A stretch of 64,000 nt of DNA. It comes from Blautia sp. (GTDB taxonomy: Bacteria > Bacillota > Clostridia > Lachnospirales > Lachnospiraceae). The notes beneath the pieces are model-generated. The model worked only from the letters and a program-made list of their open reading frames with translations. It made no database searches and had not been told where the DNA came from. A program made the translations under genes and the position numbers. The DNA is taken from positions 720,068-784,067 of the forward strand of contig JAMPHB010000001.1 of the NCBI GenBank assembly GCA_023663685.1, written 5' to 3'. Each line of letters starts with the position of its first letter. The stretch's first letter is position 1. Positions 51,529 to 58,209 of the stretch are shown one piece after another.

Positions 51529-53505
51529 TTATTTTGCTTTCAGCTTAACAGCATCCGAAAAGCTTCCATAATAATTATTCCCGTTGTAGCTTACATACGC
51601 GCGCACCTTGTAGGTGTAGGACGTGCCTTTTTTCAGCCCTGTATCCTTGTAGGAGAAGGTGCTGTTGCCCTTCACGGCCGCCACCTTCTCATACTTCCCG
51701 GTCTTCGTGTTCAGACGGTAGATCTGATAGCCGCTGACACGCGGGACTTTGTCCCACTTTAACGTGATGGTGCCGGACTTCGTGCTCAGCTTTAGGTTCT
51801 TCACCTTTGCAGGCTTCGTCTTCGCGCTTTCGACAGCAGAGAATGCTCCATAATAGTTGCTTCCCCCATAACTTAAGTATGCCCGAACCTTGTAGCTGCA
51901 TTCTGTCGCGCTCTTTAGACCGCTGTCCGTGTAATCAAAGGTCTTGTTGCCCTTTACGGTCGCAAGCTTTTCGTATTTTCCGGTGTCGGCATTCAGACGG
52001 TAAATCTGGTAGCCCGTCGCCCTCGACACTTTATTCCAGCTTAAGTCTATCGCGCTGGCAGATGCCGTATCTGCCGCAAGCTCCTTCGCCTCCGACGGCT
52101 TGGTCACTGCCGCACACGCCTCACTGTTTGTACCCCAGTAAGTCGTTCCCTCAAATTTGCGGAAGCCTTTTACTTTAAACTGGTATTCCTTCGCCCCGGA
52201 AAGTCCGGCGACTTCATAGCTCAGGGAACCGTCCGTCACATCTGCGAGCTTTACGAATTTGTCCTCGTCCTCATTGTAACTGTATACCCGGTAGCCGTCC
52301 GCCCCGTGCAGCTTATTCCAGCTCAGCGTGATGGTACTTGCCGTCTGATCTTCCGCGCCGAGCTCCTTCACCCTGCCCGGAAGCGTGACTGCGGTCAGAA
52401 CGTCGGAATATTTTCCATAATAGTTCGTGCCGCCGACCGTCCAGTAGCAGCGCACCTTGTACTGGTAAGTCTCTCCCGCCGCAAGCCCCGCATCGGTATA
52501 GCTCTTGCCTGCGGTGCTCTTCACCGATACATACTTGTCCTGTTCGCTGTCGTAGCGGTACAGACGGTACTTCTGCGCGTCCCCCGCCTTACTCCACTTA
52601 AGGCTCACGGAGTCCGCGGCGTTGGCGGTCATCTGCAGGTTCTTTGTCTTGACGTCTGTATTCAGATACCAGAAATCCACGTCCAGATCCTTGGAATATC
52701 CGTCCACTTTCCCCGCAGAGGAATACTGCCAGAATTCGTATTCATAGCCGGAGAGCTTTGTATAGGTCAGGCTGCCCGTCGGCATATCCGTGGAATTGTT
52801 GTAGCGCGCCAGCCAGAGCTTGCAGCCGCTTTCCGCAAGCCGGTCCGTATTGATATAATTCACGACCCAGTTGGCGCTGGCATACACCATCGGCGTATAG
52901 CCCGCCCCCGAGATTACGCTGGAAAAAGCACAGCAGATATTCGTCTCCTTCGTCTTGGACAGCTTTCCCGCGGTCAGACGCTTGTAGCTTCCCGCTTCCC
53001 GGTCCATCACAATCGGCATGGTCACGTCCCAGCCGTAATCGTCCAAAAGCTCCAGAACAAACTCCGCTTCCTCTTCCGCCTCCTCTTCGTTCAGCGCCTG
53101 CGAAAATATGTACAGTCCCACATTGATATCATTCTCCAGCGCGCCCTGAATATGCGCATCCGCGCAGGTATCCTCGTAAATGCTTCCGTCCGCCGTATCT
53201 CTGGATCCCACCCTTACAAAGGCAAAATCAATACCCGCCTCATGCACCTGCTCCCAGTTCAGATGCGAGACACTGCTGCCCTTTCCGTCTCCCTGCCACC
53301 ACGACACGTCGATGCCGTTTAGCAGCTGGGTTCCCTCCAGTTCGCTTCTATGATAATAGGTAGGACTTGTGTACTGTCCATCCGTCGTCCACGCCTCCTC
53401 GATATACTCCTCGTAGGTGTCCGCCGCCTTTATTCCGGCCGGCAGGGCAAGCGCCGCCGCAATCAGTAAGCCTCCCAGTATCCTTTTTCTTCCTGCTGCC
53501 AACAA
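51529..53505 (-). CDS. GH25 lysozyme-like hydrolase with fibronectin type III repeats
   Basis: A 658-aa secreted protein. Signal peptide about 1-27 (GGLLIAAALALPAGIKA). The GH25 domain occupies about 60-285: LLNGIDVSWWQGDGKGS, FAFVRVGSRDTADGS, MPIVMDREAGS, YEFWQYSSAGKVDG (catalytic acidic residues in DVSWW and MDRE). Four fibronectin-III-like repeats fill 290-658, the last two very alike. It starts with TTG; AGGAGG lies eight bases upstream. It probably remodels peptidoglycan at the surface. Confidence 0.93.
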   Translation of the reverse strand: MLAAGRKRILGGLLIAAALALPAGIKAADTYEEYIEEAWTTDGQYTSPTYYHRSELEGTQLLNGIDVSWWQGDGKGSSVSHLNWEQVHEAGIDFAFVRVGSRDTADGSIYEDTCADAHIQGALENDINVGLYIFSQALNEEEAEEEAEFVLELLDDYGWDVTMPIVMDREAGSYKRLTAGKLSKTKETNICCAFSSVISGAGYTPMVYASANWVVNYINTDRLAESGCKLWLARYNNSTDMPTGSLTYTKLSGYEYEFWQYSSAGKVDGYSKDLDVDFWYLNTDVKTKNLQMTANAADSVSLKWSKAGDAQKYRLYRYDSEQDKYVSVKSTAGKSYTDAGLAAGETYQYKVRCYWTVGGTNYYGKYSDVLTAVTLPGRVKELGAEDQTASTITLSWNKLHGADGYRVYSYNEDEDKFVKLADVTDGSLSYEVAGLSGAKEYQFKVKGFRKFEGTTYWGTNSEACAAVTKPSEAKELAADTASASAIDLSWNKVSRATGYQIYRLNADTGKYEKLATVKGNKTFDYTDSGLKSATECSYKVRAYLSYGGSNYYGAFSAVESAKTKPAKVKNLKLSTKSGTITLKWDKVPRVSGYQIYRLNTKTGKYEKVAAVKGNSTFSYKDTGLKKGTSYTYKVRAYVSYNGNNYYGSFSDAVKLKAK

Positions 53506-53548
53506 TCTGTGTACCTCCTATGTATTTCCCTAAATTTCGTTCCCTTTT

Positions 53549-53578
53549 ATACTAACTGTTTCCGGCACGGCTTGTCAA
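53549..53578 (-). promoter_or_regulatory. Promoter of the GH25-amidase operon
   Basis: TTGACA (53573-53578) and TAGTAT (53549-53554) on the minus strand are 18 bases apart, with the start codon about 44 bases downstream of the -10. Confidence 0.75.
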
Positions 53579-53644
53579 CGTAAAATCCGCAGAAAATCCT
53601 TCCAATTTCGACAACACTGGAAATGCCGCACAGACGCGCACAAC

Positions 53645-53675
53645 AAAAAGAGACGAATCCGCCGGATCCGCCTCT
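53645..53675 (-). terminator. Terminator after the NlpC/P60 gene
   Basis: On the minus strand bases 53675-53664 and 53660-53649 form a 12-pair stem with two mismatches and a three-base loop, followed by TTTTTG. Confidence 0.8.
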
Positions 53676-53696
53676 CTGATCATTCGTTTTATTTCA

Positions 53697-54890
53697 TTAG
53701 AAGATTCTTCTCACCGCAAGAATTGCACGGTAGCTTACATTGGAAATCTTAATGCCGTCTCTTTCGTTACTTGCATGTACAATCTGCCCGCCGCCGATGT
53801 AGATCCCTACATGTCCGCTGTAGCAGACGATGTCGCCCGCCTGCATGTTCGATGTGCTGACGCCATAGCCGCAGCTTCTAAGTGCGCTGGAGCTGTGCGG
53901 AAGGCTGACGCCAAAATTCGCATACACGCTCATTACAAATCCCGAACAGTCGGCGCCGTTGGTCAGGCTGGTACCGCCATACACATAAGGATTGCCGACG
54001 AACTGGCAGGCAAAAGCCGCCACATCTGCTCCGGTAGAGCCTGTCGGGGGCGTATAGCTTGTCCCACTGCCGGAAGAGCTTCCGCCTGAGGAGCCTCCCG
54101 AGGAACCGCCGGAATTACTATCCTGCTGTGCCGCAGCGGCAGCTGCCTGCCGCGCCTCCTCCTCTTTTCTGAGGCGTGCCTCCTCTTCCTCTTTCGACTC
54201 CGCATAAGTATATTCGGTAGTCACCTCAACGAAATCGCTGGATACATAGCCGTCGCCCTCTTCCACGGACACGCCTACCCAGCCGTCGATGGACTCGTCC
54301 ACAACTGTCAGATCCTCGCCCTCGGGAACCATGCCCATCACAGATTCGTCTGTGGAGGCTCCCTTTCTCACGAACAGCGTCTCCGTGTTCACGATCGCGA
54401 CGCGTCTGCCCGCTTTCTTGAGCTTCTTCTCATCGCCAACGGCAACGTATTCGCCCTTTACATATCCGGTCACATTGCCGGACTTGATTTTATACCAGCC
54501 GTTCTTCTCTCCGACCACCTTGCCGACATTGTTCTTATAGAGCTTGCCGACCACCTCGCCCTTCTTCGATGCCTTGGAACGTACATTCACATAATCATCA
54601 ACCGTGGCAACCGCCATATCCTCATAATCTGCTGTCACGGTCGGCGCGTCATTCCCGGTCACCGCCGGCTGCGCGCTCGCAATAATCTCCTGATCTGTCG
54701 TAGAAGCCGCACACTCGCTCATGGCAAGCGAGATACCCGCCGTCGGCAGAGCGGAAGATGTAACAATACTTGATGTATAGTCTGAAATACCTGCTCCCGG
54801 TGCTGCTGCCGTCCCAAACGGAAAGCTTCCAAGCGTAAGCACTCCGGCCAGACCACATGCAGTTACCTTCCATACACTTTTACGATTCAT
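53697..54890 (-). CDS. NlpC/P60 wall peptidase with SH3-like domains
   Basis: A 397-aa secreted protein. Signal sequence about 1-30. Two bacterial SH3-like domains lie at about 95-225 (VDDYVNVRSKASKKGEVVGK, TETLFVRKGASTDES). A coiled Glu/Arg/Ala stretch and a Gly/Ser linker follow, then the NlpC/P60 catalytic domain with Cys in NGADCSGFVMSVY, His in HVGIYIGGGQ and HASNERDG. It cuts peptide cross-links in peptidoglycan. The ATG at 54890 has GGAGG five bases upstream. The gene has a consensus promoter and a WalR-box-like site. Confidence 0.94.
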   Translation of the reverse strand: MNRKSVWKVTACGLAGVLTLGSFPFGTAAAPGAGISDYTSSIVTSSALPTAGISLAMSECAASTTDQEIIASAQPAVTGNDAPTVTADYEDMAVATVDDYVNVRSKASKKGEVVGKLYKNNVGKVVGEKNGWYKIKSGNVTGYVKGEYVAVGDEKKLKKAGRRVAIVNTETLFVRKGASTDESVMGMVPEGEDLTVVDESIDGWVGVSVEEGDGYVSSDFVEVTTEYTYAESKEEEEARLRKEEEARQAAAAAAQQDSNSGGSSGGSSGGSSSGSGTSYTPPTGSTGADVAAFACQFVGNPYVYGGTSLTNGADCSGFVMSVYANFGVSLPHSSSALRSCGYGVSTSNMQAGDIVCYSGHVGIYIGGGQIVHASNERDGIKISNVSYRAILAVRRIF

Positions 54891-54926
54891 AGTATCCTCC
54901 AAATTCATTCGTAGAACAGATAGTTT

Positions 54927-54943
54927 GTTACAGATTTGTTACA
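54927..54943 (-). promoter_or_regulatory. WalR-box-like direct repeat in the NlpC/P60 leader
   Basis: On the minus strand TGTAAC (54943-54938), five bases, TGTAAC (54932-54927): an exact match to the WalR/YycF consensus TGTWAH-N5-TGTWAH. It lies about +8 to +25 relative to the expected transcription start, a position linked to repression in B. subtilis. Confidence 0.65.
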
Positions 54944-54957
54944 ATTATTACGGTGCT

Positions 54958-54986
54958 ATTATAGCAAAGCTACATATATGTGTCAA
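54958..54986 (-). promoter_or_regulatory. Consensus SigA promoter of the NlpC/P60 gene
   Basis: TTGACA (54981-54986) and TATAAT (54958-54963) on the minus strand are 17 bases apart, both hexamers perfect. The leader is about 60 bases. Confidence 0.92.
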
Positions 54987-55030
54987 CCCTAAATTTTTAT
55001 GGAAAAATTTGGATTTTACCCGTATTTTTG

Positions 55031-55059
55031 TTGCTTTTTGATAGCTTTTATGGCATACT
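55031..55059 (+). promoter_or_regulatory. Possible promoter of the YjfB-like gene
   Basis: Plus-strand TTGCTT (55031-55036) and CATACT (55054-55059) are 17 bases apart. No SigD-like flagellar motif is evident. The assignment is tentative. Confidence 0.4.
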
Positions 55060-55125
55060 ATAGTGGAGGTAATAGCAAAAGCCCAGGTACATCATACAGG
55101 AAAAGAATTAAGGAGGTGCAGAGGC

Positions 55126-55320
55126 ATGGAGATTTCAGGAGTGAATACCGCACTCAGTGCATTGTCCGCTTCCGAGCCGTCCACCTTAAGCAATGCCGTA
55201 AGCATGAAGATGCTGGACAAGGCGCTGGACACAAGCGAGGCGATGAACGACGGCCTGCGGAAAATGATGGAGCTGTCCGTCAATCCTGGTGTCGGCAGCA
55301 ATTTTGATATGTCGGTATAG
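55126..55320 (+). CDS. YjfB family small putative motility protein
   Basis: A 64-aa helical protein: MEISGVNTALSALSASEPST, then LSNAVSMKMLDKALDTSEAM. The pattern fits the YjfB family (small proteins of flagellated Firmicutes). AAGGAGG lies ten bases before the ATG, a strong site. It is the only confident plus-strand gene here, transcribed divergently from the NlpC/P60 gene and convergent with ridA. With the YvyF-like gene it hints at a motile organism; the function is not established. Confidence 0.85.
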   Translation: MEISGVNTALSALSASEPSTLSNAVSMKMLDKALDTSEAMNDGLRKMMELSVNPGVGSNFDMSV

Positions 55321-55324
55321 AAAA

Positions 55325-55355
55325 CCCCCGGACACAGATACTGTCCGGGGTCTTT
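55325..55355. terminator. Bidirectional terminator between the YjfB-like gene and ridA
   Basis: Bases 55326-55334 and 55342-55350 form a 9-bp GC-rich stem with a seven-base loop. It is followed by TCTTTT on the plus strand and by GTTTTC on the minus strand, so it can end both convergent genes. Confidence 0.9.
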
Positions 55356-55364
55356 TCATGTCCT

Positions 55365-55742
55365 CTATTCTTTTGTGGCAACCGCCTCGATCTCCAGCAT
55401 AACGTCCTTCGGCAGCCTTGCCACCTCGACACAGCTTCTCGCCGGGAATGGCGAGGGAAAAAACTCGGCGTACACCTCATTGATGGCGGCAAAATCATTC
55501 ATCTCCTTGATGAAAACCGTGGTCTTGACCACGCGTTCCATACCGCTTCCCGCCGCCTCTAAAAGATTCGCCAGATTGGTGAATGCCTGCCTCGCCTGCG
55601 CCACAGAGCCCTCCGGGATCTCCCCCGTCGCCGGGTCTACCGGAATCACGCCGGAGGTATATACCATATGCTTTACCTCAATGGCCTGCGAATACGGCCC
55701 GATTGCCGCCGGTGCCTTGTCTGTGCTGATTACATTTTTCAT
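55365..55742 (-). CDS. ridA: RidA family reactive intermediate deaminase
   Basis: A 125-aa enzyme of the YjgF/YER057c/UK114 family. It starts AIGPYSQAIEVKHMVYTSGV and carries the diagnostic RSCVEVARLPKDVMLEIEAV with the Arg that binds the carboxylate. It hydrolyses reactive enamine/imine intermediates such as 2-aminoacrylate. It follows the CvfB-like gene by 49 bases and ends at the shared terminator. Confidence 0.97.
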   Translation of the reverse strand: MKNVISTDKAPAAIGPYSQAIEVKHMVYTSGVIPVDPATGEIPEGSVAQARQAFTNLANLLEAAGSGMERVVKTTVFIKEMNDFAAINEVYAEFFPSPFPARSCVEVARLPKDVMLEIEAVATKE

Positions 55743-55791
55743 ATCGTTTTCCTTCTTTCTTATATGATTCTGACTACTGCATGACCTGCTT

Positions 55792-56634
55792 TTACGGCTC
55801 CGCCCGCAGGCGGATTTTTCCGCCGTCGAGCGAAATCCTGTGTTCCTTGTACAGTCTCCCGACCGCCCGCTTGAAGGCGGCCTTGCTCAGCCCCGTCTCC
55901 CTGCGGATGACCTCCGGGTCTGCCTTCTCGGTAAAGGGAAGCACGCCCCCGTAGGAGTCCAAAAGCTCCAGAAGCTTTTGCGCATCCGTATCCATCTGCA
56001 TGTATGCCCTCTCCCGGAGCGTTAAATCCAGCTTGCCATCCGGCTTCACGCCCATGACTCTCGCCGCGACCAGATCCCCGATCCTTAAAAAGCTGTGATC
56101 TTCGGAATTTGCAATCCTGCCCGAATAGCGGTCATCCACTGCCACAAAGGCGCCGAAGTTGTCCGAGAACTCGTACACGCGCCCCCGCACCATGTCCCCC
56201 TTCTGATAGGGCGACGACTTTTCCAGCAGGTCGTAAATCCCCTTCATGCTGGCGCACAGGCGCCCGCTCTTGTCGATATAGAGCGTGACCAGTACCTCGT
56301 CCCCCGCCTCGATGCGCCCGTTCATTTCTTTGTAAGGGAGAAACAGATCCTTCTCAAGCCCCCAGTCCAAAAACGCGCCGATTTTTCCTACTTCCTTGAC
56401 CACAAGAGCCGCACAGCCCCCCAGGGTAAGCTTCGGCTCTCTGGTGGTGGCGATCAGGCGATCCTTCGAGTCTTTGTACAAAAATACGGAAAGCCCATCT
56501 CCGATCTGAAGCTCCCCCGGCACCTGGGCAGCGGGAAGCAGCACCCGCTGGTCGCTGTCCCTCTCCTTCGCCAGATAAATCCCGAAGTCCACCTGCTTCA
56601 CATAATATAATTCCTGCCATTCACCTAATCTCAT
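55792..56634 (-). CDS. CvfB-like S1-domain RNA-binding protein
   Basis: A 280-aa protein with three S1-type beta-barrels (about 1-60, 65-140, 150-215) and a C-terminal winged-helix (GLSKAAFKRAVGRLYKEHRI). This order fits CvfB/YitL, an RNA-binding regulator of virulence factors in staphylococci. The start at 56634 overlaps the thioesterase stop by four bases (ATGA); GGGGAAG is the nearest ribosome site. Translationally coupled to it. Confidence 0.88.
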   Translation of the reverse strand: MRLGEWQELYYVKQVDFGIYLAKERDSDQRVLLPAAQVPGELQIGDGLSVFLYKDSKDRLIATTREPKLTLGGCAALVVKEVGKIGAFLDWGLEKDLFLPYKEMNGRIEAGDEVLVTLYIDKSGRLCASMKGIYDLLEKSSPYQKGDMVRGRVYEFSDNFGAFVAVDDRYSGRIANSEDHSFLRIGDLVAARVMGVKPDGKLDLTLRERAYMQMDTDAQKLLELLDSYGGVLPFTEKADPEVIRRETGLSKAAFKRAVGRLYKEHRISLDGGKIRLRAEP

Positions 56635-57356
56635 AGTGTCTTCCCCGATATCTCTCTCCAAAATTCTGTCACCGCGTAAGGAGTCTTATCCTCTGCGCAC
56701 AGGGCGACCACCACCTTCTCTTCCGTGACTGTCACCCGCGGAAGCATCACATCCGCCTGCTTTGCCGCCCTTCTGTATTCCACCCGGACCTCTCCCACGG
56801 AAAAATCCTTCGGGACATACTGGAGGGCGACCTGCACATAACGGCTGTTGTTCATATGCTGGTTTGTATCAATAAAATAGGAGGGCACCACAAAGGGCTC
56901 CTTTTCCCCGTACTCCCCGGGCACTGCAAGCTTGCGCCCGCACACGTCCATGGGAAGCCTCTCCTCCATCCCATACTTTTCTGGCATCTCCATGGGGATG
57001 CGCATCGGCCTGCCGCTTTTTGTATCGACGAGTATCCATACGGAATTGGCATAAGCCAGCCTCTTTCCCCCGGAGTCGTTGATTGAAAAATTCCGGTATC
57101 CGTAAAAGCCCTTCATATCGTAGGCCCATGTCTGCACCGTCACCAGCTCTGCAAGGCGCGGCATACGGTTCCTGCAGATCTGCCACGAGGACAGCATCCA
57201 TGCCATGTGCTGCTCCTTTAAATAATCGATGCCGATATTGTGCTGTTCGGAATGAAATACGCTGCAATCCTGAAAGTAATCCATCAGGGCCTGCCATGTC
57301 AGCTCCCCTCCGGCATCTACCTCGCTGTAGCGCACTCTGCTGTCAAATTCATACAT
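56631..57356 (-). CDS. Acyl-ACP thioesterase
   Basis: A 241-aa hot-dog-fold protein with two halves. The first has MYEFDSRVRYSEVDAGGELT; the second has YFIDTNQHMNNSRYVQVALQ. The Asn/His motif TNQHMNNSRY matches acyl-ACP thioesterases (PF01643), which release fatty acids from ACP. Start at the ATG 57356 with GGGGAG six bases upstream; a longer frame to 57527 would read through the tRNA and is rejected. No promoter fits between the tRNA terminator and the start. Confidence 0.93.
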   Translation of the reverse strand: MYEFDSRVRYSEVDAGGELTWQALMDYFQDCSVFHSEQHNIGIDYLKEQHMAWMLSSWQICRNRMPRLAELVTVQTWAYDMKGFYGYRNFSINDSGGKRLAYANSVWILVDTKSGRPMRIPMEMPEKYGMEERLPMDVCGRKLAVPGEYGEKEPFVVPSYFIDTNQHMNNSRYVQVALQYVPKDFSVGEVRVEYRRAAKQADVMLPRVTVTEEKVVVALCAEDKTPYAVTEFWREISGKTL

Positions 57357-57376
57357 TGCTATCTCCCCAAAATGAG

Positions 57377-57406
57377 TAAAAAAGACCCGGCAGAAAATCT
57401 GCCGGG
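57377..57406 (-). terminator. Terminator after tRNA-Gln
   Basis: Bases 57386-57394 and 57398-57406 form a 9-bp GC-rich stem with a three-base loop. On the minus strand it is followed by TCTTTTTTAC. The T-run lies about 15 bases before the thioesterase Shine-Dalgarno. Confidence 0.92.
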
Positions 57407-57409
57407 GAG

Positions 57410-57481
57410 CTGGCCCACAAGGATTCGAACCTTGAAATGACGGAGTCAGAGTCCGTTGCCTTACCATTTGGCGATGGGCCA
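57410..57481 (-). tRNA. tRNA-Gln (anticodon CTG)
   Basis: 72 bases on the minus strand. The acceptor stem TGGCCCA (57481-57475) pairs with TGGGCCA; the discriminator G is at 57410. The anticodon stem ACGGA/TCCGT holds the loop CTCTGAC, anticodon CTG, reading CAG. The T-arm AAGG-TTCGAAT-CCTT is standard. No CCA is encoded; GCTCCCC follows. It has a consensus promoter and its own terminator. Confidence 0.95.
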
Positions 57482-57498
57482 TTGTCTCAACAAATGGT

Positions 57499-57527
57499 AT
57501 TATACATGGGTTGTATGGCAGTGTCAA
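57499..57527 (-). promoter_or_regulatory. Consensus SigA promoter of tRNA-Gln
   Basis: TTGACA (57522-57527) and TATAAT (57499-57504) on the minus strand are 17 bases apart, both perfect. Transcription should begin about 10 bases before the tRNA. Confidence 0.95.
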
Positions 57528-57548
57528 GCCCTAAATTTGGATTTATTT

Positions 57549-58196
57549 TCAAAAAAGATGTATCTCTTTTCCAAGCAGGCCATAAAGAACCAGATCCCCC
57601 CACTCCAGCCGGGCGCCGCCGTTCGTCTGCTCCACAATGTCCTGAAACACAGACTCCTTTTTCTCCTCCGGCGCGAGAACCGTGATGACTACCTCCGCGC
57701 CGTACTCGACCTCCAGCACCGGAAGCTTCTGCTGTGCGAAAAAGTAGTTTAATTTTCCCATGCCGCTGTAATCCGTGTGGATCACCAGTTTTCTCCCCCG
57801 GCACTTTTCAATGAGCACGCTCTCTGCAAGTCCGGCCTGCGCGGCTGCCTGATAGGCCCGCACCAGTCCTCCTGTGCCAAGGAGTACGCCCCCGAAATAC
57901 CTTGTCACCACCACGGCGGTATTCGTGAGCCCCTCCTTAAGAAGCACATCCAAAATCGGTCTGCCCGCGGTCTGGGCGGGCTCCCCGTCGTCGGAGCAGC
58001 GGCTGATTTCCTGCCTCTCCCCCAGCACAAATGCCGAACAGTTATGCCTGGCATCCCAGTATTTTTTCTTCATCTCCGCGACGAAGGCTGACGCCTCCTC
58101 CTCGGTCTCCACCGGCCGCACCGTGGCGATAAAGCGGGATTTTTTCTCCACGATCTCTCCCTCGCCGCCCGTGTACACCGTCCGGTATCCATTCAC
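57549..58196 (-). CDS. YigZ/IMPACT family protein
   Basis: A 215-aa protein with the IMPACT-type N-terminal domain (KYWDARHNCSAFVLG, RCSDDGEPAQTAGRPIL, VVVTRYFGGVLLGTGGLVRA) and a C-terminal DUF1949-like ferredoxin-fold (about 140-215). Related to translation/stress regulators such as E. coli YigZ; the biochemical role is unclear. The start is a GTG at 58196 with GGTGGAG upstream; an earlier Met lies in the PBP gene and is rejected. The gap to the PBP1A stop is 13 bases. Confidence 0.92.
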   Translation of the reverse strand: MNGYRTVYTGGEGEIVEKKSRFIATVRPVETEEEASAFVAEMKKKYWDARHNCSAFVLGERQEISRCSDDGEPAQTAGRPILDVLLKEGLTNTAVVVTRYFGGVLLGTGGLVRAYQAAAQAGLAESVLIEKCRGRKLVIHTDYSGMGKLNYFFAQQKLPVLEVEYGAEVVITVLAPEEKKESVFQDIVEQTNGGARLEWGDLVLYGLLGKEIHLF

Positions 58197-58209
58197 TCCC
58201 GTCTCCACC

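Noticed and set aside
57357..57527. N-terminal extension of the thioesterase
   Set aside because: The open frame runs through the tRNA-Gln gene and its terminator; the ATG at 57356 has a proper ribosome site and begins the family-like sequence.
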